The position numbers and the translations under genes are program-made. Positions 46,877-57,617 of a stretch of DNA of 64,000 nt are shown piece by piece. Positions within the stretch are counted from its first letter, which is position 1. Each line of letters starts with the position of its first letter. The stretch is from Elgaria multicarinata webbii. Lineage: Eukaryota > Chordata > Lepidosauria > Squamata > Anguidae. A model generated the notes under the pieces. That model was not told where the DNA came from. It worked only from the letters and a program-made list of their open reading frames with translations, and ran no database searches. Location of the stretch: assembly GCF_023053635.1 (NCBI RefSeq), contig NC_086192.1, positions 16,654,001 through 16,718,000 of the forward strand, in the 5' to 3' direction.

Positions 46877-49800
46877 ATGGGCTGGGAAGAGGCGTCGGTG
46901 CGGGGCTTCGCCGAGTTCGAGCGCGTCGCCGGGCAGAAGCTGCGCAGCCAGGGCCGCGGCCGCGTCTTCGCTTACTTCAGCGGCGACAAGGACCCCGCCA
47001 GCGGCGCCAGCTGGTGCCCGGACTGCGTCAAGGGTGGGCGCCGCCTCGGGCAGGCACGGGCCTGCTGCTGACACCCGCGGGCCAGGAAATAAGGCCTATG
47101 GGGGGGACGGGGACGGGGCCACCACGCGGCAGGGCAGCCTCCGCAACCCCCCTCCCCACCGATGACGGGCGCTGCAGCCGCCCTGCACCCCTGGAGGGTA
47201 CCAGGCTTTTCGTGGGGGGGGGTGTGTGTGGCAGGCAGGAGGCTGGCATTCGTGGCTGGCCCTTGCCCGAGCAGCCATGGGTCGGCCAGCCCCGACAGAG
47301 CTTCTCGCAGATGGGACGGGGCACTGCAGGGCCGGCCTTCGCCTCCCAGAGACTCCTGCCAATCTGGCCAGGAATGCCAGGAGTCAGAGCACCCACAGAC
47401 CTGCTTTCTGCCCACCCCTTTCCACAGGGCAGGGTTGGCACTGGTTTAAGGGTCCGTTACGGCTTGTGCTGCCCACGGGGTCTAACGTCAGAACTATTCC
47501 TCTTTATCCATTCCAGCTGAACCCATTGTGCGGGCCGAGCTCCCACACCTGCCCGATGGAGCCGTGTTCATTTACTGCCAAGTAGGAGAGAGAGCCTAGT
47601 AAGTAGCTGCAGCCTGAGCGAGGTTGCGGGGCCTGAACGATGCCGTCGCGTTTCAGGGTTGTTCCTTCAGAGATTTATGCTAGAAAGCACAACTGCCCCG
47701 TGTCCCTCCACCTCATGCGGGAACAGCACAGGCTGCCTCCTAATAACACCTGCTGAAACACAGTCACATTGAGCTTAACCTGGAGGCAGCAAAGCGTTGC
47801 TCCTTCCTCCAACCCACCAACCGCTGCGCCAAAGCCTGCTCTGACTTCGCCTTCCTCTGTGCTTTGTTCCGCGTCCTGAGCTCCCTCTTTGCACACATCC
47901 ACACTTATCAGCTGGACTTTGCCTTCTTGTCTTCCGAAGCCAGCAGCTGGACGGGCTGAGCTGGGCATGCATCTCCCAAGCGTAAAGGCTCCCTTGTAGA
48001 TGACTAAAGGCCATTTCACCCTTCGTAGGTTTCCGGTATATGCACCCTATAAACTGTTAATGTGACATGTGTATTTGCAAAATGCACCGTACAGCTGTAA
48101 CTGGCTGCAGCTCCTTATTCAGTCAACACTTGGTCACTGTCCTGGAGTTTTCTCCGTATAGTGTGTGAAGTCTGCATGCATGCACACACACACACACACA
48201 CACACTTGGCTAAAAGTTCAGAGTTTCTTTGAAATGCAGCAGTGCTTGAAGAGGTGCTGCTTGCAGATACCACCCTGGACAGTGGAGCGTTGCAGGGAGA
48301 GCAAATGAATAGTGTGGATTGTGTCCCGAGTGCTTGTGCTTTATTGATAGCTTTAGGATGAAGGGCAGCGAGGAGACCACCTTTACCCTCCTCCTGTCCT
48401 CAGATAAACACAAAAAAATGCCTTGCCCAGGTCAGATCCAACCTATGCATTTTCACCCCACACTCATCTCTCGCAGTGGCCAGTCAGATGTAAGACATGA
48501 TTGGGAGGGGGGGAAGGCGCTACCCCGTGACAGTATTCCGTGGGAACACTGGCCCTAATGGTTTTCTTCAGACCCTTCACAAACACGTCCAATCCATCTT
48601 AAAGCTATTAATGCTGACCTTACTATTTTCTACAGCTGGAAAGATCCCAACAATGAATTCAAGAAGAATCTTAAGCTAACCGGAGTACCTACACTGCTTA
48701 AATATGGAACCGTAAGTATGTTTACATTTTTGATGGTTTGGAACAAACATTGTGAGGTCAGGGTGCCCTGTGCTGCTTATTCCATAACTGTCAAGAGTTG
48801 TCCTTCCTATTCTTAAAATGGGCTTTTAACATTTGTCCGTTGCTCTTTAAGTTTCTGAAAAACTCTATGCAAGTCTACAAAGCAATCTATCAGCTCTGCT
48901 GGCTGGGGCATTCTAGGAGTTGCAGTCCAACACATCTGGAGCGCCCCAGGTTGAGGAAGGCTGATCTAGATGAAATGCTACAGCAGTACGTGGACGCTGG
49001 AGGTTCTGAGCTATGAGAAGAACTTTGTGTTGCTACGAGAAGAACTTTGTAACCAACACCGTAAAAGCAGCTGATACAGCTGGCATTGAACCGTCATTGC
49101 TGAAGCAGCCAAACCGCTTTGGGCCAATTCAGCCCAAAGGCCAGCCACTCCCCCCCCCCCCCCCGAAAAGTAAAATACAAGCACATAGGTGCTCTCTGTG
49201 TGAGTCTAGCTAGTTAAGCTGATTGTGAGAGACTTGCCCCAATCCTTTACTCCAGTATTGGGGAACCTGGCGGCATCTTCTTCCCATGGCTTCCTTCTAC
49301 CAAGTAGGGAAAATTCATACCTTGGAGATTGGGAGAAGTGTGTTTCCCTGCTTAGCACTGAAAACACTAGGAGGAAGTCCAGTGATCCTTCTGGCTTGTG
49401 GACAGACATGCTTACTTCTGCATAGACATTAATTTGGTGTTTGAGATGCTATTTGAAAGTGCTGCTGAATGATTCAGACCTGTTGGTGTCTAGACAAGCA
49501 TGCAGAGACTTGTCTTGCTTATTTTGGAGTCTTACTAGAGATGTATGAATTTTGAGGGGGGAAATCTGCCTGTCTGCATTTCGTGCATTGTCAGGTGTCT
49601 TTCATTCCAGTGTCTGCTCATTGATGGAGTCAGGGTGGTTTTTCCCCCCCATTTCCCCAGATTTGCACTTGCAAAAATGCACAAATCCCCCCAAAATGAG
49701 CATGTTCATACTTTAGGCTGAGAAATGTGCATTTTCAACTGATGTCTTTATTTTACGTATTTTTCTATGACTAAATTTGCATAAAATTATGCAAAGTAAA

Positions 49801-50410
49801 CAACAACAACAGTATGTATGACTTGGGAAAAGTCAGTCCACTACAGAACCTACAAGGTTGGATTCAAAGAAACCTGAATTCATTTGAGTCCATTGAAGAT
49901 TTTTCCAACATCCCCTATTTTCTCTGATAAATTGGTAAAAATGGAATTTGGGGGTGGATTTTTCAGCTCTAGCCGCTTTTGCCTACGTCTCCTAAGCGCT
50001 CCTCCAAAATGGAATCCAGCCAAGAAAAGGGTCCCCACCCCACCCCCAGCATGAAGTCCCACTGCATTCAAAGGGACCTCCAGGTGATTGGGACTGGGAA
50101 CGACTTCTGAGTAAACAAATGCAGTTAGGCTGTCAGCCTCTTATAATAACAGAATTGCTTTTCAATATTTAGTCAATTACTCTTATTTCTTATTTGGAAA
50201 CCTGCAAAAGCTATAGCAAGTGCAAAATTCCAACTGTGTTGCTGCTGGCAATGTGGCAAAATAGCAAGCGATGTGCCTACACAGAAGGGCTGTGACCTTC
50301 TGTGGTATTATCAACATCCGTAACAGTACGTTTTGTTGCAGCTTCAGAAATTGGTGGAAGAAGAATGCTTTAATGCGGAGCTTGTACGGATGCTGTTCAC
50401 AGAAGACTGA
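46877..50410 (+). CDS. TXNDC17: TXNDC17 (TRP14), complete, 4 exons
   Basis: Thioredoxin-domain protein of about 14 kDa, a cytosolic oxidoreductase reduced by thioredoxin reductase 1. It is known to act on small disulfides such as cystine and to affect NF-kB signalling. Exons: 46877-47033, 47517-47598, 48636-48711, 50342-50410, giving 127 aa (human 123). The active site WCPDC is at residues 46-50. Other matches: [46 protein letters not shown], and the C-terminus [11 protein letters not shown]. Acceptors and donors are canonical (for example TA|gtaagt and ttgttgcag). The ATG lies in gccATGG. Two Arg/Gly-rich residue pairs near position 23-29 account for most of the extra length. It shares a promoter with KIAA0753 and converges on MED31. 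Confidence 0.98.
48182..48205 (+). repeat. (CA)n microsatellite
   Basis: About 12 ca units following gcatgcatg, in TXNDC17 intron 2. Confidence 0.9.
48888..48965. repeat. Hairpin-type interspersed repeat
   Basis: 'gctctgctggctggggcatt', 'ctaggagttgcagtccaaca' and 'catctggagcgccccaggtt' with 'gaggaaggctgat', in TXNDC17 intron 3. Confidence 0.75.
49528..49975. mobile_element. Non-autonomous DNA transposon (hAT-like)
   Basis: Left end 'actagagatgtatgaatttt' plus a G run; right end 'tgggggtggatttttcagct' followed by 'ctagc' is its imperfect complement. Inside are light A/T-rich sequence and no coding frame. It resembles the larger element at 56190-57055. In TXNDC17 intron 3. Confidence 0.5.
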
Positions 50411-50535
50411 GCAGCTCTGCTTCCGTCGGGATGGTGCTACCCAGCTGAGGAGCTGTCCAGCAGGCCTGGGAAGGGGGCCCATTATGTCTTAAAGTGCCGG
50501 CAAATAGGCTCATGGTTTAGAAAACAACCGATCTG

Positions 50536-50541
50536 AATAAA
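50536..50541 (+). terminator. TXNDC17: Poly(A) signal of TXNDC17
   Basis: AATAAA 126 nt after the TGA stop codon at 50408-50410; a consensus signal in a short 3' UTR. Confidence 0.8.
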
Positions 50542-50999
50542 ATCTTAGAACCGGATCATGTGTCCCGACAGCACAATTCTATGCAGGCTGACTCAGAAGT
50601 AAGCCCCCTTAAGTGTATAGAGGGCTACGCTTTCTGCTAGAAAGACAGAAGTCTTCCCGAAGGCTTCATGCCTCTGCACCAGCCCCTCCCCACCCTTCAT
50701 CCTTGCAGTAGGTGGGCGCAACATTAGACCACAAAGCCTTTAAGCAGCACTTTTACTCCTTCCGTCCCCACTCGCCCTGGAGAGAAAAGCCTGGCAGGTG
50801 TGTACTGACAAGTGCCACCTTTGGATGGCACTTGTGTGTAGATTTGACTTGTAAAGCCTCTCTTGGATCAGTTCAGATCAGCCACCTTCCTATCACTTTT
50901 AGGACAAACACCAAGTCTCTGAAGCCTCCCTTGGCGGACGTTCACCAAGCCATTCCCAAGGACTGAAGGGAAATGACAGTATCCCGTTTTAGATTGAAC

Positions 51000-51190
51000 T
51001 GAAGCAAAGATTATTTTTATTACTATTTATATAACTTAAATGGTGCTTTACAGAGTTTTATAAGCAAAGGCAAATCCTTGCCCTCAAAGAGCTTACAATC
51101 AAAGACAGGCAACAGGAAGAAGGGCAAATGACCAAGAACAAATGCAGTTACGCTTCAAGTTCAGAAGGGGAGACTAAGCCCAAAACTGCA
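51000..51190 (+). repeat. Interspersed repeat 'ctttacagagttttataagc'
   Basis: 'tttacagagttttataagca', 'ccttgccctcaaagagctta' and 'caatcaaagacaggcaacag' form a repeat sequence familiar from sauropsid genomes. The family was not identified. Confidence 0.5.
51016..51021 (-). terminator. MED31: Candidate poly(A) signal of MED31
   Basis: AATAAA on the minus strand about 1.07 kb past the MED31 stop. It falls in a repeat, so use is uncertain. No nearer consensus signal was found. Confidence 0.3.
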
Positions 51191-52090
51191 GGAAAGGGGT
51201 GTCGGGTTTGAGGAGGACGTGGAACAGAGCACACCTTAAATGCACAAAAAATAACGCTCCTTAATAGGAAGAGAGACTTAATAGGTGGGGGCTTTAAACT
51301 GCGTATTCAGTCTGGGGCCTCTTAACAAATCAGCAGGAATGGCAAGATCCCTCTGGAGTGCGCAAAGAGCAAGTACGTTGTTCAGCTAACTGCACATGGC
51401 AGTGCCTGCCTTGGAGGAAGCCGGTTTCCCTAAAATTAGCACCACCCGCTGAACTGAAAGAGGAGGAAACAATTCTCCCACCTTAAAATGTAGAACTTGC
51501 CTAACTTTCCACAAGGAGAGAGGGGTCTTTGTCCGGCCCTGCAAGAAGTGGTCCTGTGTTACGCTCGCGGCTTCTTCCAACTCGCAATCTGGCAGGCAAA
51601 CACAGCAGGGCTTGCTTGTGCTCTTCTAGTCAAATCGCTTCTAGATGTGAGAGCGTCTTTTGGAGGAGGAGGGGAAGGAGGCACCCCACCGGCTCTTTCC
51701 GAAGGACTTAATGCGAAGCGGGGACATTCTGCCAGCTTCGGGTCTCCACTTGCCATCCTCACCCAATAAGGAAAACCACCTCGCCTCCCCTGTTTCACGA
51801 CAGACTCCAATAGATCTCCCCAACAACCGCACTGCTAGAGTCTCTAGGGAAACACAGCTACTCCCTTCCACTCGGGAGGGGACAAGAACCTCGCGCAATT
51901 TCATCTTACGCATGACAGGGGCCGTTTCTGTAGTCTCTGGAAAACCCAAAGGCACCAAACGGAAGTTGCCAGGCTTCCACAGGCAGCCTTCCCCCAGCGC
52001 AGCGGCTTCGGCAGGGCCGCCCTGTCCTGGGGCCAGGCCCCAGCGCCCTTCCGCCCACGCAAGAGGTGCCTCGGGGGGGCAGCGCAGGGC

Positions 52091-55000
52091 TCACTTGACC
52101 GAAGTGCTGTTCTGCTGCTGCGGCTGCTGCTCGGCCAGGGCCTGCTGGAGGCGCATCCGTTTGCGGGAGTAGTGCTGCCAGTGGAGGACCTGCTGCTCGT
52201 CAATGAACTTGGCGCACTGGGCGTTCACCAGCTCCTTGCGGAAGTGTTCGTACTGCAGCAGCTCTAGCATGTGCAGACACTGAGGGTACCTTCATGACAG
52301 AAGCGCCACACGGGCCATTAGAGGGGACGTCCTTTTGCAAGGCCCTCCCCAGCCACCCAAAAGCTGACAAGCAAATACTGAATTCTGCAAGCAGGTCGTA
52401 TGGATTTAAGTCAATGGCAATTCAGATTACCAGGACATGTAGTCTGAATCAAGCTTCCAGCTTTCTAATTAATATATTGAGAGAATAAGCATGCATATTA
52501 ATTGGCTGCCATAACAATTAAAAGGTACTGTTTTGTAACTAGGCAGAACCCTTGAACTACCCAGAACCTCAAGTTATACAAGACATGTGCCTTTTGCAAA
52601 ACTATGGAATGGCTGGGCTCACACAAGGCGCGGATTGAGAGACCAGCTCTGGTGCCGATAAAAACGATTAAAATCTTTAATCATTCTTGTCTGTGGGCAC
52701 AGGCAAGAATGATTAAAGATTTTAATCGTTGTTATCGGCACCAGAGCTGGTCTCTCAATCCGCGCCTGCACAGTGGGGCCTTCTTACTCTGCCAACTACA
52801 CACGTGGGTTCACACAACACAACAAGCCAGAGTGTGGGTTGCGGTGTTGTGTGAACCCAAACACATTAATCAATATATTACCGTATTTCTTCGATTGTAA
52901 GACGCACACTAATTTCAGTACCACCAACAGAAAAATCGCTTTGATTCTAAGAAATAATAAACGCACCCACAATTCTAAGACGCACCCTGTTTTTAGAGAT
53001 GTTTATATGGGGGGGGGAAGTGTGTCTTAGAATCGAAGAAATACAGTAATACAATTTTAATACTGCATGGTAACAAACATAACTCTTACTTTAAGTATTT
53101 CGCATATTCTGGTTCCTTCCAGTAGAGCAAGTATTTTAGGTAGTTTACAAATGCTTTGTCTTTGAAGTATCCCCTCTGGGCAAGAACTGGGGAAAAAACA
53201 AAATCAGTTCAGTTTAAAGTGGATTTTCTAGTTTGTTTACAGATTGCTGTGGGAGTAGTTTACACTACTCCCATTTTACAGATGGGGAACAGAGGCAGAT
53301 TGTCCAGGCCCCCAGCTCACATGCACAACAAATTTTTAGCCCCATATTTTATCCATCAAGCCAATGAAGCTGCTACAGAGCAATTCAGAAATTGAGAACT
53401 GCTTTGCTGGATCAGACCAAGGCCAAATCTATACCAAGCAGGATGTGACACTTTGAAAACGTTTTGAAAAGTGTGTACGGAGCATATTCTGGGCCCTACT
53501 GTTATAAACTGTTTTAAAACAGTAGTGTAGACACTGCCCATGTGCACATCTAGTTCAGTGTTCTGGTTGTAACAGTTTTAGGCCTGGTTCGCTTGTAGTG
53601 CTAGCCAATGGTTTATTTAAACCATGATTAGTTGCCCTACTCAGGGTTTGTCCGGCAGACAATTGAACAAACCATAGTTTGTTTTCTCAGTTCCTGGGTT
53701 CTTTGTTTCTCTCCTCCTTTGTCCACTCCCTTCCTGTATCCCAACTGCTTCTGTGGCACTGCAACACTGACATGTAAAGAGGTTAGTGTGTTTTTTTGAC
53801 ATGTGTTGCTTGCTGCCCGTTAAGCCTGGCAAAACAATTCATGAACAACCCACAATTCTGTATTTGCCCGTAATGGCAACCTATAGTTTAAATAACCCAC
53901 AGTTCACAATCAAACAACAACAAACCACAGGTACTCTCTGTGGGTTGTTCATGGTTAACAACCAATAGTTAATCCATAGTCCTGGATTCACAAGAAATTA
54001 TTATTTATTCAATTTATAACCCCCCCCCCCATCTACAAAATATCCTAGACAGCAAACCATGATCCAACAAATCATGGTTAATTAAACCATGGGTTACTAT
54101 TATGTGTGAACCAGGTCTTAACACCATTTTGGTATTAGCTGCTTTGTGTTATCCTGTAACCTGCCTTGTGTCAAGTCAGTCAAATACGTAAAAGCTTCAA
54201 GTTAGTTACTATCCTGGAGAATAATTTTAAAATATTTTATATATCAACTTGAGCTTATTTAGGAAGACACATTAATGTGCTTTTGGTGATTGTTTATAGC
54301 TTCTCATTTTAACAAGTTGAGGTTTATTTTCTGATGTGATATCTATTCTGCATTTTGAGGCCCATGGCTGAAAAAGTCGTTAAATAAATCTAAAACAAAC
54401 CTTGACTCACACATCCATCCCAGGTACTTACAGTTGAGGTAATTGGGGTTCGCCAGGCACTGCACAAATTCCAGCTCCAGCTGGAACCGGAGCCGATTTC
54501 CAGTATCTTCTGATGCCACAAAGCAAAAGAAGCAGAGAGTTACACATGGAATGCACCATGACACAGGCTCAAATAATACACCGCTTGTTGTTGCTCGGTG
54601 TTTACACTACTTGGGACACACATGGAAAAATATATCTGGAACTCCTAAGCCCCAGCTTGGTCAGATCACAAAAGTGCAATTTCTTAGACGCCAGCGTTAC
54701 ATTTTAGATGCCACAGGACACATTAGTCCATCCAGGCTGTTGAAAGTACTTCCATCCTCACCTACCAAATTAAAGACCACCTCAGCCCAGACAGGTTGTC
54801 AGAGCCAAGGGGCGGGGCGGGGCAGGGCTCCTGCGGGACCAGCACGGGCAGCTGAGCTTTCACGTTCTCCTGCGTGTGCAGTACAAAGCCCAACTGCACC
54901 ACCTGGGGGGAGCCAGGGGGCTGGGAAGGGGCCGTGCAAGAGGCCCCGCGGGCTGCCTGCCTGCCCAGGACGGCGCCGAGGGGCAGCAGCCAGGGATGGA

Positions 55001-55399
55001 CTCCGAGGCCCAAGAAAGCCCCGCTCCGGAAACAGCCACCGAGCAGGGGGGGGGGGGGGGGGAGTGGGCAATTGAGGAGCAGCCCGTGCTTCTGGGGTCA
55101 TAAGCCGGGCAGCCCCCCCCCACCCACTCCCCCCCTGAACCTCACCTGCAGCCCCCCTCTCCCCGCCCCCACAGCAGCCCCCTTTCCTCGCCCAGGAGCT
55201 CGTAGCCAGAGGAGGCTCCGCCTGGCCTCCCGGCCTCTGAGCGCCCCCCTCCCCGGACCGGCTCCCAATGCCCCGCAAGCCTTTCCTAGGCCTGCTCTGG
55301 ATCGAGGGGGGGGCTGCCTCGGCGGCGCCCCCCCCCCGACGCGATTCAAATGCGGGAGTGGGTGGGTGGGATTCGCCCCTGCCCCTCACCGGTCTCCAT
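52091..55399 (-). CDS. MED31: MED31 (SOH1), complete, 4 exons
   Basis: Mediator complex subunit 31, part of the middle module that links the complex to RNA polymerase II transcription in the nucleus. Exons: 55390-55399, 54432-54509, 53090-53186, 52091-52289, giving 127 aa (human 131). The sequence is nearly identical to human: [73 protein letters not shown], and [20 protein letters not shown]. All junction phases agree. Exon 1 is just 10 nt of coding sequence (METG, split codon) in a perfect gccgccATGG context. The upstream frame encodes an alanine run without an ATG, so translation begins at the position of the second human Met. It is tail to tail with TXNDC17. Intron 3 (52290-53089) and intron 2 (53187-54431) carry several inverted-repeat elements. 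Confidence 0.98.
52626..52767. repeat. Near-perfect 142-bp palindrome
   Basis: The 64-bp arms 52626-52689 and 52704-52767 are reverse complements with one mismatch. The 14-bp centre also pairs (one G-T), leaving a loop of two bases. Arms begin aggcgcggattgagagacca. No poly(A) tail or obvious target duplication is visible. It lies inside MED31 intron 3. Confidence 0.97.
52805..52859. repeat. Short hairpin, 16-bp arms
   Basis: 'tgggttcacacaacac' and its complement 'gtgttgtgtgaaccca' flank a 23-base loop. The arm resembles the ends of the hAT-like MITEs at 43891 and 53578, so it may be a minimal copy. Confidence 0.8.
52878..53050. mobile_element. MITE with about 24-bp terminal inverted repeats
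   Basis: Left end 'accgtatttcttcgattgta' with 'agacgca'; right end 'gtcttagaatcgaagaaata' with 'cagtaat' is its complement. About 170 bp, non-coding. It ends about 40 bp from the 5' splice site of MED31 exon 3. Confidence 0.8.
53578..54120. mobile_element. Non-autonomous hAT-like DNA transposon
   Basis: Left end 'taggcctggttcgcttgtag' and inner 'aatggtttatttaaaccatg'; right end 'aattaaaccatgggttacta' then 'gtgtgaaccaggtctta'. The arms are imperfect inverted repeats of about 50 bp. The interior has many 'aaccacag' and 'aaccatg' echoes. Located in MED31 intron 2. Confidence 0.7.
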
Positions 55400-55860
55400 G
55401 GCGGCGGCGGCGGCGGCGGCCGAGGCTCCGGTCTCCGCCAAAACAGCAGGCAGGCGAGCGAGCGAGCGAGCGAGCAAGATGGCGGCGGCGGCGGCGCCTG
55501 CGCTTTGGAGGCCCGGCGCGGCGCATGCTGGGAAGCCGCCATGTTGCCGTTGCCAGGGCAACGGCCAGGTGCTGGGCCTGGCCGAAGGCGCGAAGCCCTC
55601 GCCCGAGCTCGATGGCGCCGACCCTGAGGGGGCTCGGCGGAGGCGGCTCCGAAGCAGGAAAGGCCCAGGCGCGCCCTCCAGGCGGAGGACTACGACGCCC
55701 AGCATCCCCGGTGCGAGGAGCCGGCTTGACAGTGCCGCAAGACTCTTCGTTGCTTGTTCTGAAACGCCTCAGCCGCAACCTACTCGTTTTAATAGAGTTG
55801 TATTGTTGGCCGTGGCCTTATTGGCGAAGGCCTCTGAAGAAATGCCCCCCCCTTTTTTTT
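55400..55860 (-). promoter_or_regulatory. MED31: MED31 CpG-island promoter with YY1-like sites and an X-box
   Basis: CpG-rich, TATA-less. YY1-like aagatggcgg at 55477-55486 and its complement gccgccatgtt at 55535-55545. A perfect RFX-type palindrome GTTGCC-AG-GGCAAC lies at 55549-55562. A cgcatgctgggaa element (ZNF143-like) is at 55522. The set is typical of ubiquitously expressed genes. Activity is inferred from motifs only. Confidence 0.65.
55728..55800 (+). repeat. Fragment of the 'gccgcaagactctt' reptile repeat
   Basis: 'cagtgccgcaagactcttcg' followed by 'ttgcttgttctgaaacgcct' resembles the repeat at 44798. Short and diverged. Confidence 0.4.
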
Positions 55861-55884
55861 TTTTGAAGTGCCTTGAGCCCACAA

Positions 55885-56035
55885 AAGCCATGTGGCACAG
55901 CGGCTGGGAGTGCTGGGCCGGGACTTGAAGCTCGCCTTGTGACTCTGGGGCCGGCCAATGAGCGTCAGCCTAGCCTCCCTCACAGGGTCGTTGTGAGGAT
56001 AAGATGGAGAGGAGGAACAGGTGCGGCACCTGGAG
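55885..56035 (+). repeat. tRNA-derived squamate SINE
   Basis: 'atgtggcacagcggctggga', 'gtgctgggccgggacttgaa', 'ggccaatgagcgtcagccta' and 'cctcacagggtcgttgtgag' then 'gataagatggagaggagg' follow the full order of a widespread squamate SINE. Confidence 0.75.
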
Positions 56036-56189
56036 GTCCTCACGAGAAGAAAGAGGGTGAGGAGGAGACGACGACGACTAATACTACTACTACTAATAAT
56101 AATAATAGGATAAAGATATGTTTCGTCAACCTTAGCCCCAGAATCTGCTGTCAGGACACGACTCATTCATGAGCACACATGAAGTAATT

Positions 56190-57055
56190 AATTAGAGATG
56201 TAAAATTTCCGGAAATGTTTTTCCATGGGGAAAAAACCCGGGTTTTTTCCGGGGGGGGGGGGGGGGGGAACGGAAATTTTCGGAAAAATTGAAATAATGC
56301 AATATTAGCACTTTTTCAAGATTGAAAGTCACTTTGTTACTTTAGGAACATAAAATGTAATTACGTCCAAGTGGGTTTAGCATAAAATTATTATATTTGG
56401 TATATTAAAAGTACAGCATATTCAAACAATTATTACAAATGTAACTTACTTTGTAACTTTTTTTAAAAAAAACTTTTTTCTTTTGTAACAAATGGAGCTA
56501 CGAGCTCCCGAACTGTTACGAACCTCTTTGGTTCTGCCAGTTTATGAGGAGCAGGCAAAAAAATCAATGTAAAACAATTGTAAAACAGATGCAGGAATAC
56601 ATCTTGCTCTTGCCTTTGAGAGTTGTAGTCTCATAGAATCATAGAATAGCAAGGTTGGAAGGGGCCCAAAAGGCCATCTAGTCCAACCCCCTGCTCAATG
56701 CAGGAGTCCACCCTAAAGCATCCCTGACAGAGGGCTGTCCAGCTGCCTCTTGAAGGCCTCTAGTGTGGGCCTGAGTTTGCAACCTAGGACTTGCTTGTCC
56801 TTGGTGCACAAACATTGTAATAATCTGATACTGTCCAGTTTTTAGAAATCATTTGGAGAAGTAAATATCTGAACACCTTGTCTTAAACATTTTATTCATC
56901 ATGTTAAAATAAAACATGCCGTAATCCGTTTTTTCTTATTTTTTTTCCAATTTTTTGGAAAAAAACCAAAAGACGCTTCAGAAAAAAACGAGGGGGGGGG
57001 AATAGTTTCCCCCCGAATTTTTCTTGGTTTTTTCCGGGCCTTCATATCGCTAGTA
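56190..57055. mobile_element. Non-autonomous hAT-like element carrying a CR1 insertion
   Basis: Left end 'attagagatgtaaaatttcc' with a following G run; right end reads 'cttcatatcgctagtaatt' after a 'tttttccgggcc' block. The complement of the right end resembles the left end. Both subterminal parts are rich in 'ggaaaaa' and 'ttttcc'. A minus-strand CR1 3' end sits inside (56632-56775), so the DNA transposon is older than that insertion. Confidence 0.5.
56632..56775 (-). repeat. CR1 LINE 3' terminus (inverted)
   Basis: Begins with 'tcatagaatcatagaatagc', the complement of the CR1 attctatg tail, then 'aggttggaaggggcccaaaa', 'ggccatctagtccaaccccc' and 'tgctcaatgcaggagtccac'. The 3' end is preserved. 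Confidence 0.92.
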
Positions 57056-57617
57056 ATTATAGAGATAAGAGTGCTTCTGAGCATGTGTAGAACCCTTTCC
57101 GCTCACCTATGGGAAACTAGCCCCACTCCATGCATTCTGGCTAGGGACCAAAGGCGTAGAGTGCAGTCCATTGCATGTGTGCTCAAAAACAAGTTCAATG
57201 GGGCTTACACCTAGGAAAGTGGATATCGGGTTTTGGCCTGGTTTGCACCTGGCCAGCTGGAGGTCGCCTTGTTGCCTGGACAACGTGAACTAGTGAATCC
57301 AGGCTTGTGGTAGAGGGATTGCGGTTGTGCTGGACTCAAAACCAGCTAGAAATTACAAATTGAAATAGCAGGGTTTATCGTAACTATGTGTGTTTACAAA
57401 ACGACGTGTTTAGTAAATGCAGCATCAGCAGCAAAGATAAAAGCCCCTCGTCATTGTTGCTAGCCAGAGACCTCCTGCTTGCCTCTGCTTTTTTCTCCAG
57501 TTACAAAAGGTCTAATCCCTTTCCTAGTGGTTTGGTTCTCCCATATATATTTCTTCCATGGAAGAAATAGACCCACATCCTAAATTGCACTAAACTGTGA
57601 TTGTGTGGTGGAAGATG

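Noticed and set aside
54874-55866. 330-codon plus-strand open frame over the MED31 promoter
   Set aside because: It runs antisense through the MED31 CpG island and first exon and has low-complexity Arg/Pro/Gly content; a stop-poor GC-rich stretch explains it.
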